A stretch of DNA of 64,000 bases from Solibacillus sp. FSL K6-1523 (GCF_038005225.1 NZ_JBBOSU010000001.1:2096001-2160000), one strand, 5' to 3'; shown: positions 45,001 through 52,914, counted from the first letter of the stretch. The notes: a model not told the origin generated them from the sequence alone. A program made the numbers and translations.

Positions 45001-45102
45001 TTTCATACGCGTCGCAGAATAAATTCCTGAAAACGTGATGATTAATGTCAGTAACCATACCGCTAATTTATTCTTTATGACGAAATTCACTAAACCGTTC
45101 AC
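42007..45102 (-). CDS. RND efflux transporter (SwrC/AcrB-like)
   Basis: The 1031-residue proton-driven pump has the two-repeat RND layout: helix 1 at residues 10-28, a large extracellular domain, helices from about 330, a second extracellular domain (about 560-830) and the last helices. MESIPDISIPFLIV and GRVIDDSIVVVENI (helix-4 proton-relay Asp pair) are typical. Gram-positive members such as SwrC export lipids, lipopeptides or drugs. The start is a GTG with AAGGTGG upstream. It is divergent from a TetR gene whose operator overlaps the pump promoter. Confidence 0.92.
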   Translation of the reverse strand: MNGLVNFVIKNKLAVWLLTLIITFSGIYSATRMKMESIPDISIPFLIVMGVYPGATPEQVMDDVSVPFEKAIESLEDVKGVYSTSSSNVSQVQVEYEYGVDMDEKKRQLESALDNITLPKDVQKPTVMAISMNMMPVVALSISSTEEEIVELTSTVEDIILPKINKIDGVASASITGQHIEEVAFTYDEKKMADLGLTEDSVKQMVQASDLAISLGLYEFKDGEQAVAIDGKFKTMEDLKEMLIPVTPSAANPSPFVKLGDIADIKTVGKVQSVSRTNGKDAIAIQIVKGQDANTVTVVNAVKDLMAEEEKLIKGLKVDISLDQGQPIEDSVFTMIEKAVFGGLIAILIILLFLRDFKSTIISIISIPVSVFMALLLLNWLGITLNIMTLGAITVAIGRVIDDSIVVVENIYRRMHLKDEKLQGRALIREATLEMFKPIFSSTLVTVAVFAPLIFVGGMVSELFLPFALTMSFALIASLIVAVTIVPALSHFLFRKKIYGEKAESQHKEVGKLAVAYRNFLEKCLNHKWITSIVAVAMLVGSLMLTPLIGFSFMGSQEEKMMYLTYSPGTGELIDNTLANIEEVEKELLKRDDVDIIQLSVTTEASTDPSAMMMGGSAGSGLMFLIFDPEMEAAKFTKAKKEVEDYIFNIGQSGEWKTQNFGMGGMSSNEVSYTLYSEDLDKLRTAVSQVEGALQDIKGLEDIKSNASNPYVEHVLKVDQQDVLQYGLTTAQILMALQVDTSKEVLTTVENNGKDINVVVQRDAKASAASIDELLKTPVQTAMGTTMTLGELVKVEEGTTLTSLSRQKGEFFATVSGTITDKDISKATSAADEKIADLDLPKGVTTGVGGVAADMAQTFTQLGLAMVAAIAIVYFILVVTFGEGLAPFAILFSLPFAVIGSWVGLWASGQTISVSVLMGLLMLIGIVVTNAIVLVDRIIHMEHDGMNMREAILEAGATRLRPILMTAIATIGAMVPMAFGGAGGGLISQDLAITVIGGLLSSTLLTLIVVPIVYELLSKMLKKNRKDVRDN

Positions 45103-45120
45103 TGTTCCACCTTACCTTTC

Positions 45121-45173
45121 TTGACTTGCTAACATTACCATTTTATAATAATGACTATACGGTCAACTGTCAA
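45121..45173. promoter_or_regulatory. Face-to-face promoters and TetR operator for pump and regulator
   Basis: For tetR (+): TTGACT (45121-45126), 17 bp, TATAAT (45144-45149). For the pump (-): TTGACA (45168-45173), 17 bp, TATTAT (45145-45150). Between them, the palindrome TGACTATACGGTCA (45152-45165) fills the pump promoter's spacer and starts three bases after the tetR -10. A single bound TetR dimer could therefore shut both genes. Confidence 0.8.
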
Positions 45174-45195
45174 TTCAAAGGGGTATGTAAAATTT

Positions 45196-46020
45196 ATGAC
45201 AAAAAAACAAATCATTATTGATGCTGCGCTTGAATTATTTGCGGCTAAAGGAATTGAAGCAACATCTGTTCAGCAAATTACAGAGCATTGTGGTATTTCA
45301 AAAGGTGCTTTTTATTTATCCTTTAAATCAAAAGAAGAACTAATAATCGCTATCATAGAGCATTTTATGAGCAATATTATTATGGATGTTGACCAATCAG
45401 TCAATGAAACGGAGAAGCAATCGGATAAGTTATTTGTGTATTTTGTAAAAACCTTTACAATTCTTTCCCAATACACTGGATTTGCAGAAATCTTTATGCG
45501 CGAAAGATCAACGACCATTAGTGAAAAATTAATCGAAAAAGTCCATTTCTTTGTCGCAATGGCCAATACCAATTTAACGAAGCTACTGTTTGATGTGTTT
45601 GGAGAACAAATTGAAGGAAAGCAATATGATTTGGTTGTGGTCATCAATGGTATGGTTCAATCCTATGCGCAATTGCTATTTGAAAATAAACAGTATATCG
45701 ACATTGAAAAATTAGCCCAAACATTAGTAGAGAAAACAACCATTTTAGCAACAAACAGCCAGCTTGTATTTTTGAAACAACCCATTCATCCGCCGAATGC
45801 AACCGAGCAAGCCGTTCCTATTGAAGAAATTATTGATGGTCTCCAGCAAGAATCTACTTATTCATCTAATAAGTTGGAAAAAGAATCAGTTCAGCTATTA
45901 ATTGAAGAACTTCAAAGTGAAACGACACGCACAGCGATTGTTTTAGGATTAGTGTCTAATATTGAAAAGAATGATAAGTTTGATTGGTATTGCTATTTGT
46001 TAAGAAAGCAGTTTCAATGA
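45196..46020 (+). CDS. TetR family regulator of the RND pump
   Basis: The 274-residue protein has the TetR HTH (ALELFAAKGIEATSVQQITE ... ISKGAFYLSFKSKEEL) and an unusually long C-terminus (about 60 residues beyond the normal length of near 200). The ATG at 45196 is chosen over an upstream GTG at 45151 because the latter lies in the operator. It is predicted to repress itself and the divergent pump; the inducer is unknown, perhaps a pump substrate. Confidence 0.88.
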   Translation: MTKKQIIIDAALELFAAKGIEATSVQQITEHCGISKGAFYLSFKSKEELIIAIIEHFMSNIIMDVDQSVNETEKQSDKLFVYFVKTFTILSQYTGFAEIFMRERSTTISEKLIEKVHFFVAMANTNLTKLLFDVFGEQIEGKQYDLVVVINGMVQSYAQLLFENKQYIDIEKLAQTLVEKTTILATNSQLVFLKQPIHPPNATEQAVPIEEIIDGLQQESTYSSNKLEKESVQLLIEELQSETTRTAIVLGLVSNIEKNDKFDWYCYLLRKQFQ

Positions 46021-46025
46021 TTAGA

Positions 46026-46055
46026 AAAAAGGGGAATCCGGCTAATCCGTTTCCC
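46026..46055. terminator. Terminator between tetR and the hydrolase gene
   Basis: GGGGAA-tCCGgctaatCCGtTTCCCC is an imperfect stem between convergent genes, with a short T-rich end. Confidence 0.5.
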
Positions 46056-46062
46056 CCTCTGT

Positions 46063-46794
46063 TTATAAAAATTCACGGATCGCCTGAATAACCGCTTTCG
46101 AATCTTCGAGCATGCCTAAATGACCTGTATTCGTTGTTACTTTATGAACATGCCGATTGGACGTCTTGATTGGTTTGACTGCTTTGTCTTGCTCCCCCTC
46201 GATTATTAGTATTGGAATTTCAATAGTGTCTAACAGTTCACGCTGGTCCTTACGCGTCATCATCGCACCAAGCGCGGCAACTAAGCCATCTTCCATTGAT
46301 TCATATGCTACTTCCTTCGCGAATAATAGATCATCTGTTTTGGCATCAGGTGCTAGAAATTGATCAATAATACCATCTACAAACGAACCGACACCCGATT
46401 TATGAATTTCATATTGTTGCTCCGTTCTTTTTTTAGTCGCTTCTGGTGTATCTGCCGAATCAGAAGAATAAAGTAAGATGGCTTTATCAATCGGAAATAG
46501 CTTTTTTTCCAACGCTGCTAAAGTAATATATCCGCCCATTGAATGACCTAACCAATAAGCACTTTCAACATTTTCTTTCAGAAGTACCTCTACCACTTCT
46601 TCCGCATAGCGCTGCATCGTATAGTCCTTGTCTTCCCCTACTTCACTTTGACCATGTCCAGGCAAATCAATCGTGATGATATCCATTGTTTGTGTGAGAG
46701 GTTCGATGATTTTATCGAAAATGGCAATACCGCCAAGAAAACCATGAATTAGTACAAGAACCTTCCCGGAACCTTTGCGTGTGTAATGTAACAA
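46063..46794 (-). CDS. Alpha/beta hydrolase (MenH-like)
   Basis: The 243-residue protein has the fold's landmarks: LVLIHGFLGG near residue 14, the nucleophile elbow WLGHSMGGYITLAAL (Ser about 85), an Asp before ILIIEGEQDKAV and the catalytic His in TNTGHLGMLEDS near the end. The substrate cannot be told; menaquinone synthesis (MenH) is one possibility but no men genes are near. The start is a TTG with GGGAGTGG upstream. Confidence 0.88.
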   Translation of the reverse strand: MLHYTRKGSGKVLVLIHGFLGGIAIFDKIIEPLTQTMDIITIDLPGHGQSEVGEDKDYTMQRYAEEVVEVLLKENVESAYWLGHSMGGYITLAALEKKLFPIDKAILLYSSDSADTPEATKKRTEQQYEIHKSGVGSFVDGIIDQFLAPDAKTDDLLFAKEVAYESMEDGLVAALGAMMTRKDQRELLDTIEIPILIIEGEQDKAVKPIKTSNRHVHKVTTNTGHLGMLEDSKAVIQAIREFL

Positions 46795-46943
46795 AAAACC
46801 ACTCCCTACTTCAAACTATAACCTATCCATATCCCAGTTACGTTCAAATTAAACGTTGGGGGAAATTATTGTTGTTCAAGTACTGAGTTTCTTTATAATA
46901 AAAAAATACACCAGCTGTGAAAAGCGATGTACTTTTGGATAGT

Positions 46944-47108
46944 TTATTTATCTCGGCAAAATTTACACACTTGCACGGTTTCTTTAGACTCTAATTTATG
47001 TGTGTACAATAACTTTACTCTTTTCCGAGTACATAAAGGGCAATTACCTCGCCCATTCGAAGGCAGTCGATTTAATACTTTTCCGCGTTTACTTTTCGCC
47101 ACAACCAT
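46944..47108 (-). CDS. Small zinc-ribbon-like protein (54 residues)
   Basis: The ATG at 47108 has GAGGTG upstream and opens a 54-codon frame: basic N-terminus (MVVAKSKRGKVLNRLP), then two CxxC pairs, NCPLCTRKRVKLL and VCKFCRDK. The pairs fit a treble- or zinc-ribbon fold, probably binding RNA or DNA or acting as a metal-site adaptor. It lies on the opposite strand to a long but unsupported frame. It is divergent from the CWC protein gene. Confidence 0.7.
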   Translation of the reverse strand: MVVAKSKRGKVLNRLPSNGRGNCPLCTRKRVKLLYTHKLESKETVQVCKFCRDK

Positions 47109-47208
47109 TCACCTCTACTAAAAGATTGTTTGTTCGTTCTAGTAGATGTTGAATTTTTAAAAAGAGTGACGGTATAATTGAGTCAAATTTGAAAAAAGGT
47201 GGTTGCCT

Positions 47209-47409
47209 ATGACTTTAGAAATGAATCAAGCCAAACTTTGTCCACTCTGTAAAAAAGATAATAAATGTGGGATGACCGACAATTCCTCAACAGAAGTATG
47301 CTGGTGTTATTCAAAAAGCTTTCCCAAAGAGATTTTCGACCAGGTACCACTGGATCGTCAAAAGAAGGTTTGTATTTGTGAAAATTGCTTGGTGGAATTT
47401 AAGGCTTAA
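47209..47409 (+). CDS. Cysteine-rich CWC family protein
   Basis: The 66-residue protein has the cysteine pattern of the CWC family: CPLCKKDNKCGMTDNSSTEV, CWCYSKSFPKE and a C-terminal VCICENCLVEFKA. The six to seven cysteines suggest a metal site; the role is unknown. The ATG at 47209 has AAAGGTGG 7 nt upstream, better than a TTG two codons earlier. Confidence 0.85.
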   Translation: MTLEMNQAKLCPLCKKDNKCGMTDNSSTEVCWCYSKSFPKEIFDQVPLDRQKKVCICENCLVEFKA

Positions 47410-47473
47410 TATTTCAGGTTAATTGAAACTTTCTCCTAATTTAACTCGTATTTACATTAGGAGGTTGATTTAA

Positions 47474-48166
47474 ATGATACATATTGCGATTCAATCAGGT
47501 GGCTACGAACAAAATCAAACTATTTTACACGATATTCATTTTGATCTGATACCAGGACAATTAGTTGGGTTAATTGGTTCAAATGGCGCTGGGAAAAGTA
47601 CGACCATTCAAGCAATGATGGGGACGTTACCTCATATAGAAGGTACGGTGCAATTACCTCCATATGGATATGTACCGGAAAGACCGATATTGTATGAGTA
47701 TTTTACGTTACAGGAACATATTGATTTTTTGATTCGTTCGGTTGAACAAGATGCTTCCGTGTTACAACAACGGGCAAATAAGCTATGCGAAACATTTCAG
47801 CTCACGACGAAATTATCGGAATACCCAATGAAATTTTCAAAAGGGATGCAACAAAAGGTCATGCTAATTTTAGCATTCACTCCCCTTTATTCTTTCTATA
47901 TAGTAGATGAACCGTTTATGGGATTGGACCCACAGGCAATGCGTCGTTTACTGCAATTATTAGATGAGCTGAAACAGCAAGGTGCGAGCATATTAATGTC
48001 TACGCATGCACTTGATACGGCGGAGAAAATTTGCGATCGTTTCGTATTAATGCATGAAGGAACGATTTTAAAACAAGGGACATTAGAAGAAATAAAAGAT
48101 GATGTACAGAGTGAGGACAATTCATTACTTGCTGCTTTCTATGCATTGCTTGAGGTGAAAAAATAA
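47474..48166 (+). CDS. ABC transporter ATP-binding protein, EcsA/YthP-like
   Basis: The 230-residue ATPase has Walker A GSNGAGKST (about residue 36), a signature FSKGMQQKVM, Walker B YIVDEPFMGLD and the switch STHALDTAE. The FSKGMQQK signature and length fit EcsA/YthP. Its last codon overlaps the ATG of the next gene, an Ecs-type permease, by one base. That permease carries a stop codon, so the transporter may be inactive. Substrate unknown. Confidence 0.87.
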   Translation: MIHIAIQSGGYEQNQTILHDIHFDLIPGQLVGLIGSNGAGKSTTIQAMMGTLPHIEGTVQLPPYGYVPERPILYEYFTLQEHIDFLIRSVEQDASVLQQRANKLCETFQLTTKLSEYPMKFSKGMQQKVMLILAFTPLYSFYIVDEPFMGLDPQAMRRLLQLLDELKQQGASILMSTHALDTAEKICDRFVLMHEGTILKQGTLEEIKDDVQSEDNSLLAAFYALLEVKK

Positions 48167-49269
48167 TGGGACTCTTTAGAAAAAGATTGGGTAGACAATG
48201 GCAATTTAACCTCACCATATTCAAAAGCATCGCGGATTGGACGGTATGGATTTATCTTTTTATTCCAACGGCATTGTTTTCCTATTACCTCTATCGCGAA
48301 ACAATTATGCAAAAACAATTTGGTTTGTTGGAATGGATACCTTTTGAAGTATTCCTTTATGTGCTTTTTTTACTCCTCCAAACAGGAACGATTCGAAGTT
48401 ATTTAGAGTCTGCTGACCAATTATTTCTCATTCAGCAAAAAGCTCATTGTCGAAAGTTATTAACTGGAGGCCTTATTTATTCATTATCTTTGAAAATTTT
48501 AATGAACGGACTTTTTCTAGGTTTACTGTATATTGTCATTATTCATTTATACGATCGTACAATACTCGAAATTATATTCATCTTTTTGTTAGGATTCACT
48601 GCGTATGTATGGAAACAATTACTCGCTCGAACAAACTTTAGAGAATGGTTTCAATCCATTTTACAACTTCTCATACCGTTATTCATGACCGCGTTTTTAT
48701 TAGTTGTACCTACGCCTTTAGGTATGATAATTAGTTGCATTCTCATTGCCCTATTTCTCACGCTATACATTCAACGCTATGTGTACCACCTTCATTCATT
48801 TGAAAAGCTTTTACGTGTGGACCGTGCGTAATATTATGCTTTAGTCGGAAACGTATTTTCGTTAAGTAAGGAATTGCAGAGTATGAAAGCACCGAAAGAA
48901 TCGGGCAAAAAACCACGTTTCTTTACGAAGCGAATCATTCAAGATGAAGTGGCAGAACTAATTGTTAAAACCTTTATTCGAAATAAAACATACAAATGGG
49001 CTTATTTACGACTGATTGGTATTACATTATTTCTTTACTTCGTGCTCCCTTTTTGGGCGCAAATCCTTTTAGTTATTACGACTTACTTTATGCTTAAAGG
49101 GTATACGAATTCCGTCATTACTGAAATGAGAGAACACCCAATCCATGTCATCTTTCAAATTTCTGATGAACGTTGGAATGCTACGCAATTAACGGTAGTC
49201 AATAAACTAATTTGGTCTATTATGGTGTTTGTGATTGTTTATTTTATTGGTATTAACTTAATTTTTTAG
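48166..49269 (+). pseudogene. EcsB/YthQ-like permease with an in-frame stop codon
   Basis: The frame runs from ATG 48166 to TAA at 48829-48831 (221 residues), then continues in the same frame to TAA 49269. The join HSFEKLLRVDRA*YYALVGN and FSLSKELQSMKAPKESG reads as one continuous protein of 367 residues with about eight hydrophobic helices, in line with EcsB/YthQ (about 385-410). The stop most likely arose from CAA or GAA by a single change. A downstream TTG with no clear ribosome site could re-initiate, but a split permease is unlikely to work. Confidence 0.75.
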
Positions 49270-49524
49270 GCTTTGTTAAAGATGAAAGTTGATATTTAAT
49301 GAATCGTAATTTTTTATGTTTGCATTTTTAGGTGAGTTAAGCATTATTGTGTAATGTTACCAAATGAGGTTTTGGGAAGGTTTGTTTTACAATAACCCAA
49401 AACAATTTACAATGGAACGGGATTGGACGCTTTTATTAAAATTAAAATCCTAAAATTTTGAAACTATTATATTTGTTATTTCGTACTATATTTAAAGAAT
49501 TATTATTGATTTTAAAGGAGAATT

Positions 49525-49857
49525 ATGAATATCTTTAAAAAAATAATTGAGTTTCTTAACAAAATGAAAAAATTTAATATTTGGGGAGACGAAGATATGG
49601 AATTAACTGAGGAACAAATGAAGTATATTCGAATCCAAAATCCGTATGGTATGATAGCGGTTGTTCTTAGTATATTGGCATTCCTTTTCCCGCAATACGG
49701 TTTATCCATAATTACTTTGATTTTTTGTATACTAACCTACTTTACATTTGATAAGGAAAAAGAAGATAACCCTTGGCCCTTTTATATTGGTATCTTATTT
49801 TCATTGATGGGATTAATGTTGTTTTTTACAGGCGAAAATCACCAAATCGTAGTTTGA
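49525..49857 (+). CDS. Small three-helix membrane protein, unknown function
   Basis: This 110-residue protein has a lysine-rich N-terminus and two or three hydrophobic helices (around MIAVVLSILAFLFPQYGLSI and GILFSLMGLMLFFTG). AAAGGAG precedes the ATG at 49525; a second ATG (49597) also has GGGGAGA. No family is recognised. A terminator follows. Confidence 0.65.
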   Translation: MNIFKKIIEFLNKMKKFNIWGDEDMELTEEQMKYIRIQNPYGMIAVVLSILAFLFPQYGLSIITLIFCILTYFTFDKEKEDNPWPFYIGILFSLMGLMLFFTGENHQIVV

Positions 49858-49927
49858 TTTTGTGATAATAGCTTATACATCTCATAGTTAAATAACGTTC
49901 CCAAATCGAAGTTTTGGGGCAAAATAA

Positions 49928-49966
49928 AACACTTAAAACATCGTTATATGTTTTAAGTGTTTTTTC
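49928..49966 (+). terminator. Terminator
   Basis: A 14-bp stem (AACACTTAAAACAT / ATGTTTTAAGTGTT) with a 6-nt loop is followed by a T run. Confidence 0.9.
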
Positions 49967-50014
49967 TTGTTGTAAATCAACCTTTACCTTTAACATAGCC
50001 ATTTTTTTTATGAA

Positions 50015-50044
50015 ATAGCCCGCTCAGTTGCATGAGTGGGCTAT
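50015..50044. terminator. Hairpin beside the small membrane-protein gene
   Basis: ATAGCCCGCTCA / TGAGTGGGCTAT form a 12-bp stem with one wobble, 11 bp beyond the stop of the minus-strand gene. Confidence 0.65.
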
Positions 50045-50055
50045 CGTTTGTATAA

Positions 50056-50253
50056 CTATCGGTTGATCGATTTAATTAAAAGCACAATTGCTCCTACAAT
50101 ACTGATAGCTGCTAAAGTAATAGCAATTACAAATTTAGTAGTGCTCACAAGTAGTATGAATGAACACACTTCCAGGATAGCCAAAATTAAACCAAATAAA
50201 AAACCTTTTTGATCTTGTTTTCGCAAAGAAATAACTAATTGAATCGATATCAT
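50056..50253 (-). CDS. Two-helix membrane protein, possibly 5'-truncated
   Basis: From ATG 50253 the frame encodes 65 residues with two hydrophobic helices (GFLFGLILAILEVCSFILL and VIAITLAAISIVGAIVLL). The frame stays open upstream to about 50330 and encodes another helix (LLFPILDYLIAFSIIGLAN) but has no start codon there, and no ribosome site precedes the ATG. A truncated three-helix protein is plausible. The 21-bp array begins just beyond. Confidence 0.45.
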   Translation of the reverse strand: MISIQLVISLRKQDQKGFLFGLILAILEVCSFILLVSTTKFVIAITLAAISIVGAIVLLIKSINR

Positions 50254-50351
50254 ATTCGCTAATCCTATAATAGAAAATGCGATTAAATAATCTAGTATAG
50301 GGAAAAGGAGGCTATAGGAAAAGCTCCTATATTAATGCTGATAAAAACGCC

Positions 50352-50456
50352 GGCTAGTTTTCAATGTATTTTGGCGAGTAACGCTTGAACAACGGCTAGT
50401 ACTAATTGGTTAATGGCTAATTTACGGAAAAAGTTGGCTAGTTTAAGGAAAACGGG
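50352..50456. repeat. 21-bp period tandem array (five units)
   Basis: Five exact 21-bp units (50352, 50373, 50394, 50415, 50436) each begin GGC(T/G)A(G/A)T; the tails differ, except that units 4 and 5 share the pattern GGCTA.TTTA.GGAAAA. A head-conserved, tail-variable array of two helical turns is unusual for simple tandem repeats. Confidence 0.8.
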
Positions 50457-50516
50457 AAACTTGATTGAAAAATATAGTTGTAACAACTAAAAAATCCTGC
50501 TCGTTTTTATCTTTCT

Positions 50517-50950
50517 CCGACAGAAGACTCCATCTGATTCGTGTTACGGATAAAGCCCAACGATTCAGGTGGAGATGAATGTCGGTTGGCGTTAGCCAAA
50601 ACATTTGTTCTTTGTTAAAATAATCCTATACGTTGTTCCTTGATAACTGGATAGAGGGGGTTGTGACAAGAAAAGCTTTGTCACGTAAAATATCCAAGCA
50701 CCAGTGAAAAACACGTAAAACCGTTGCTTAGGCACGGTCTAGTGGGTGCGTCAACCATCCTTGTGTACTCGACTTGTCGGGGCTTGTACAGCTCTTCTTT
50801 GGGTGGTGCAAGTGGTACATTAAGTGCCGACCGAAAACAGTGATTTGAAAATCGTCACTCAGAGCGTCACTCGTCTCTTAGACGGAAAGACCTGAACTGG
50901 CGTTTTCAAGCCCCTACTGAAATGCTTTACCTCAGTGGGGGTTCGTTGAC
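50517..50950 (+). mobile_element. ORF-less IS200/IS605-type element with RNA-like hairpins
   Basis: The left part is a long hairpin (CCGACAGAAGACTCCATCTG ... GGTGGAGATGAATGTCGG, 50517-50585) followed by a GGC-gtta-GCC stem; the same module precedes the tnpB gene at 56.7 kb. The right end is CCCCTACTGA / TCAGTGGGGG (50911-50941), an IS605-type right-end palindrome, then TTCGTTGAC. Between them are several stems (GTGACAA / TTGTCAC; ACCGTtGC / GCaCGGT; AGTGA / TCACT; CGTCT / AGACG), no reading frame and no similarity to the tnpB gene. This fits a palindrome-associated non-autonomous element, perhaps carrying an omega-RNA-like transcript. It sits directly beyond the glutaminase stop. Confidence 0.65.
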
Positions 50951-50966
50951 ACAAGCAGGCTTCCCT

Positions 50967-51905
50967 TTATAAACAAAATAAATCATATTCCTTTGACAAC
51001 TTCTCCAAAAAATCAATGCCAGCAACGCTATTTCCAACATCATCAATCGCCGGTCCAAATAGTCCAATCCCAATGGGCCCTTTTAAATGCTCAATTTCAC
51101 CGTCTTTTACAACGGCAATTATGGCACCGGATACTCCACTTTTTGCTGGTAAGCCTACGAACGCAGCGAATTTCCCTGAAAAATTGTACAGGCCACATGT
51201 CATCATTAACGCTTTAGCGAAATTGATAATTTTTTTACTACATTTAGCTTCACTATTATGACCATTTGTCGCTAAATACAGTGCAATTTTCGCTAAGTCA
51301 GAAGTATTCACTGAAATCGAACAAAGCTGTAAATAAACTTGCAGCGCTACTTCTACGTCGGATTTTAAGAATCCATTTGCCTGTAAAATGTATGCAATGG
51401 CGCGGTTATAATCAGCTGAATGATACTCTGATAGATACACTTCATTATTAATCGTCACTTGTTTATTTAAAATTTCCTCAAGAAAGGATGTTACGGATTT
51501 TACCTTTTCAAACATTGTTTGCCCTGGCAATAACGATGCGATGGTAATGGCACCCGCATTGATCATCGGATTGAAAGGCTTGTTCTTGTTACTTTCTAAG
51601 CGCACAATGGAGTTAAAGGAATCCCCTGTTGGCTCAACGTCTACATAACGCATAATTTCCTCTATACCATGATGATGCGTCGCCACCATGAAACTCAGCA
51701 CTTTGACAACACTTTGAAGCGTAAACGTTTCTGAACAATTTCCCAGTTCAATAGTATCATCCATTGATATCATACTTACTGAAAATGCAGTAGAATCCGC
51801 TTCAGCTAATGCCGGTATATAGGACGCAGCCTTACCTTTACTGGTCATTGTATGTGCTTGTGCGTAAATTGTTTGGAGTTTTTCCATTTGTAATTTGCTA
51901 ATCAA
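50967..51905 (-). CDS. glsA: Glutaminase
   Basis: The 312-residue enzyme hydrolyses glutamine to glutamate and ammonia in the cytoplasm. It has the serine-beta-lactamase-like fold with the S-x-x-K nucleophile SVVK (about residues 65-68), KPFNPMINAGAI, the Tyr/Lys region near SEYHSADYNRAIAYIL and the C-terminal LPAKSGVSGAI. Length is standard. No GABA or glutamate transport gene is next to it. The 3' end abuts the right end of the ORF-less mobile element. Confidence 0.94.
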   Translation of the reverse strand: MISKLQMEKLQTIYAQAHTMTSKGKAASYIPALAEADSTAFSVSMISMDDTIELGNCSETFTLQSVVKVLSFMVATHHHGIEEIMRYVDVEPTGDSFNSIVRLESNKNKPFNPMINAGAITIASLLPGQTMFEKVKSVTSFLEEILNKQVTINNEVYLSEYHSADYNRAIAYILQANGFLKSDVEVALQVYLQLCSISVNTSDLAKIALYLATNGHNSEAKCSKKIINFAKALMMTCGLYNFSGKFAAFVGLPAKSGVSGAIIAVVKDGEIEHLKGPIGIGLFGPAIDDVGNSVAGIDFLEKLSKEYDLFCL

Positions 51906-51973
51906 AATGACTAGCGTTCACCTCACGATACTTGTTCAATATGAATAGTTCTTTTCATTAACTTTACCCTTTT

Positions 51974-52723
51974 TTACGAATTTATATATCCTTTTTTGGC
52001 TCTTATAATTAAAAAGGTAGGGCGACGAAATTCTTTACTTAAGCTAGGCAGACTGTATAATGCTTCTTCAGTTGGTATTGGCTCAATAACTTTTTCGATT
52101 TGTAAACCATTTTCAATAAGCGTATTTAGAATGGTAGACAACGTCCGATGATACATTATAACATTATCAACTAGCCAATTTTGAGTACGCAAGCCTTCAT
52201 TTTGATAGTTGTCTATTGCAAAATGAAGCAGATTCCCTTCTTCATTTGTAACCCAACTCTCTTTCCCCTTATTAGCAGTTACAATTGGATGCTCTAGGGA
52301 AAATAATAAAATGCCACCTTCACATAATGCTGTACTAATGTTCTTTATGAGTAGTTGAAAATCTGCTATATAGTGAAAAGCTAAGGAACTACTAATAAAA
52401 TCGATTGTTCCATTCGGCACTTCCATATCTTCAAATGCAACCTGTTCAAAATATAAACCCTGATGAATATGATGCTTTTTTGCCTTTGTAATCATGTTTG
52501 AAGAAATATCAATGCCAGTAACATTTTTCGCTCCTTGGCTAATACAATATGCTGCAAAATCTCCTACACCACAGCCAATATCTAATACTGTTTTATTTTT
52601 AAGTGTTGGAAGAAGTGTAAAAAAGTTTGGCTGCTCAAGTAAATTATTATAATTATTTTCCCGTGCTCGTATTTCTTGATATTTCGAAAAAAACGTATTG
52701 TTATCATAAATATTTTGTTTCAT
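51974..52723 (-). CDS. SAM-dependent methyltransferase
   Basis: The 249-residue class I methyltransferase has motif I VLDIGCGVGDFAAYC (about residue 45), the acidic GIDISSNMI after strand 2 and FISSSLAFHYIADFQ. The C-terminal region lacks features that would name the substrate. The start at 52723 follows AAGGGACAGG; upstream in-frame sequence to 52783 has no ribosome site. It looks monocistronic. Confidence 0.85.
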   Translation of the reverse strand: MKQNIYDNNTFFSKYQEIRARENNYNNLLEQPNFFTLLPTLKNKTVLDIGCGVGDFAAYCISQGAKNVTGIDISSNMITKAKKHHIHQGLYFEQVAFEDMEVPNGTIDFISSSLAFHYIADFQLLIKNISTALCEGGILLFSLEHPIVTANKGKESWVTNEEGNLLHFAIDNYQNEGLRTQNWLVDNVIMYHRTLSTILNTLIENGLQIEKVIEPIPTEEALYSLPSLSKEFRRPTFLIIRAKKGYINS

Positions 52724-52877
52724 TTCCCCCTGTCCCTTCTGTTCTTCAAAACATTTTAAATATTTGCGCAAACTTATTATCACACGTATAAATAAAATTG
52801 AATAGACTTATAATTCAGTTTCTGGTAGGGTGTAGATAGAGGCATGTCTACTTTAGCAAAATCATAAAAAACATATT

Positions 52878-52914
52878 AAAAGGCAGGAATCATAATCGAT
52901 CACTGCCCTTTTTT
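52878..52914. terminator. Terminator
   Basis: AAAAGGCAG / CTGCCCTTTT with a run of T residues lies 70 bp past the DUF4375 gene's stop. Confidence 0.7.

Noticed and set aside
50600-50950. Group II intron or small structured intron
   Set aside because: No domain V or reverse transcriptase; the IS605-type right-end hairpin fits better.
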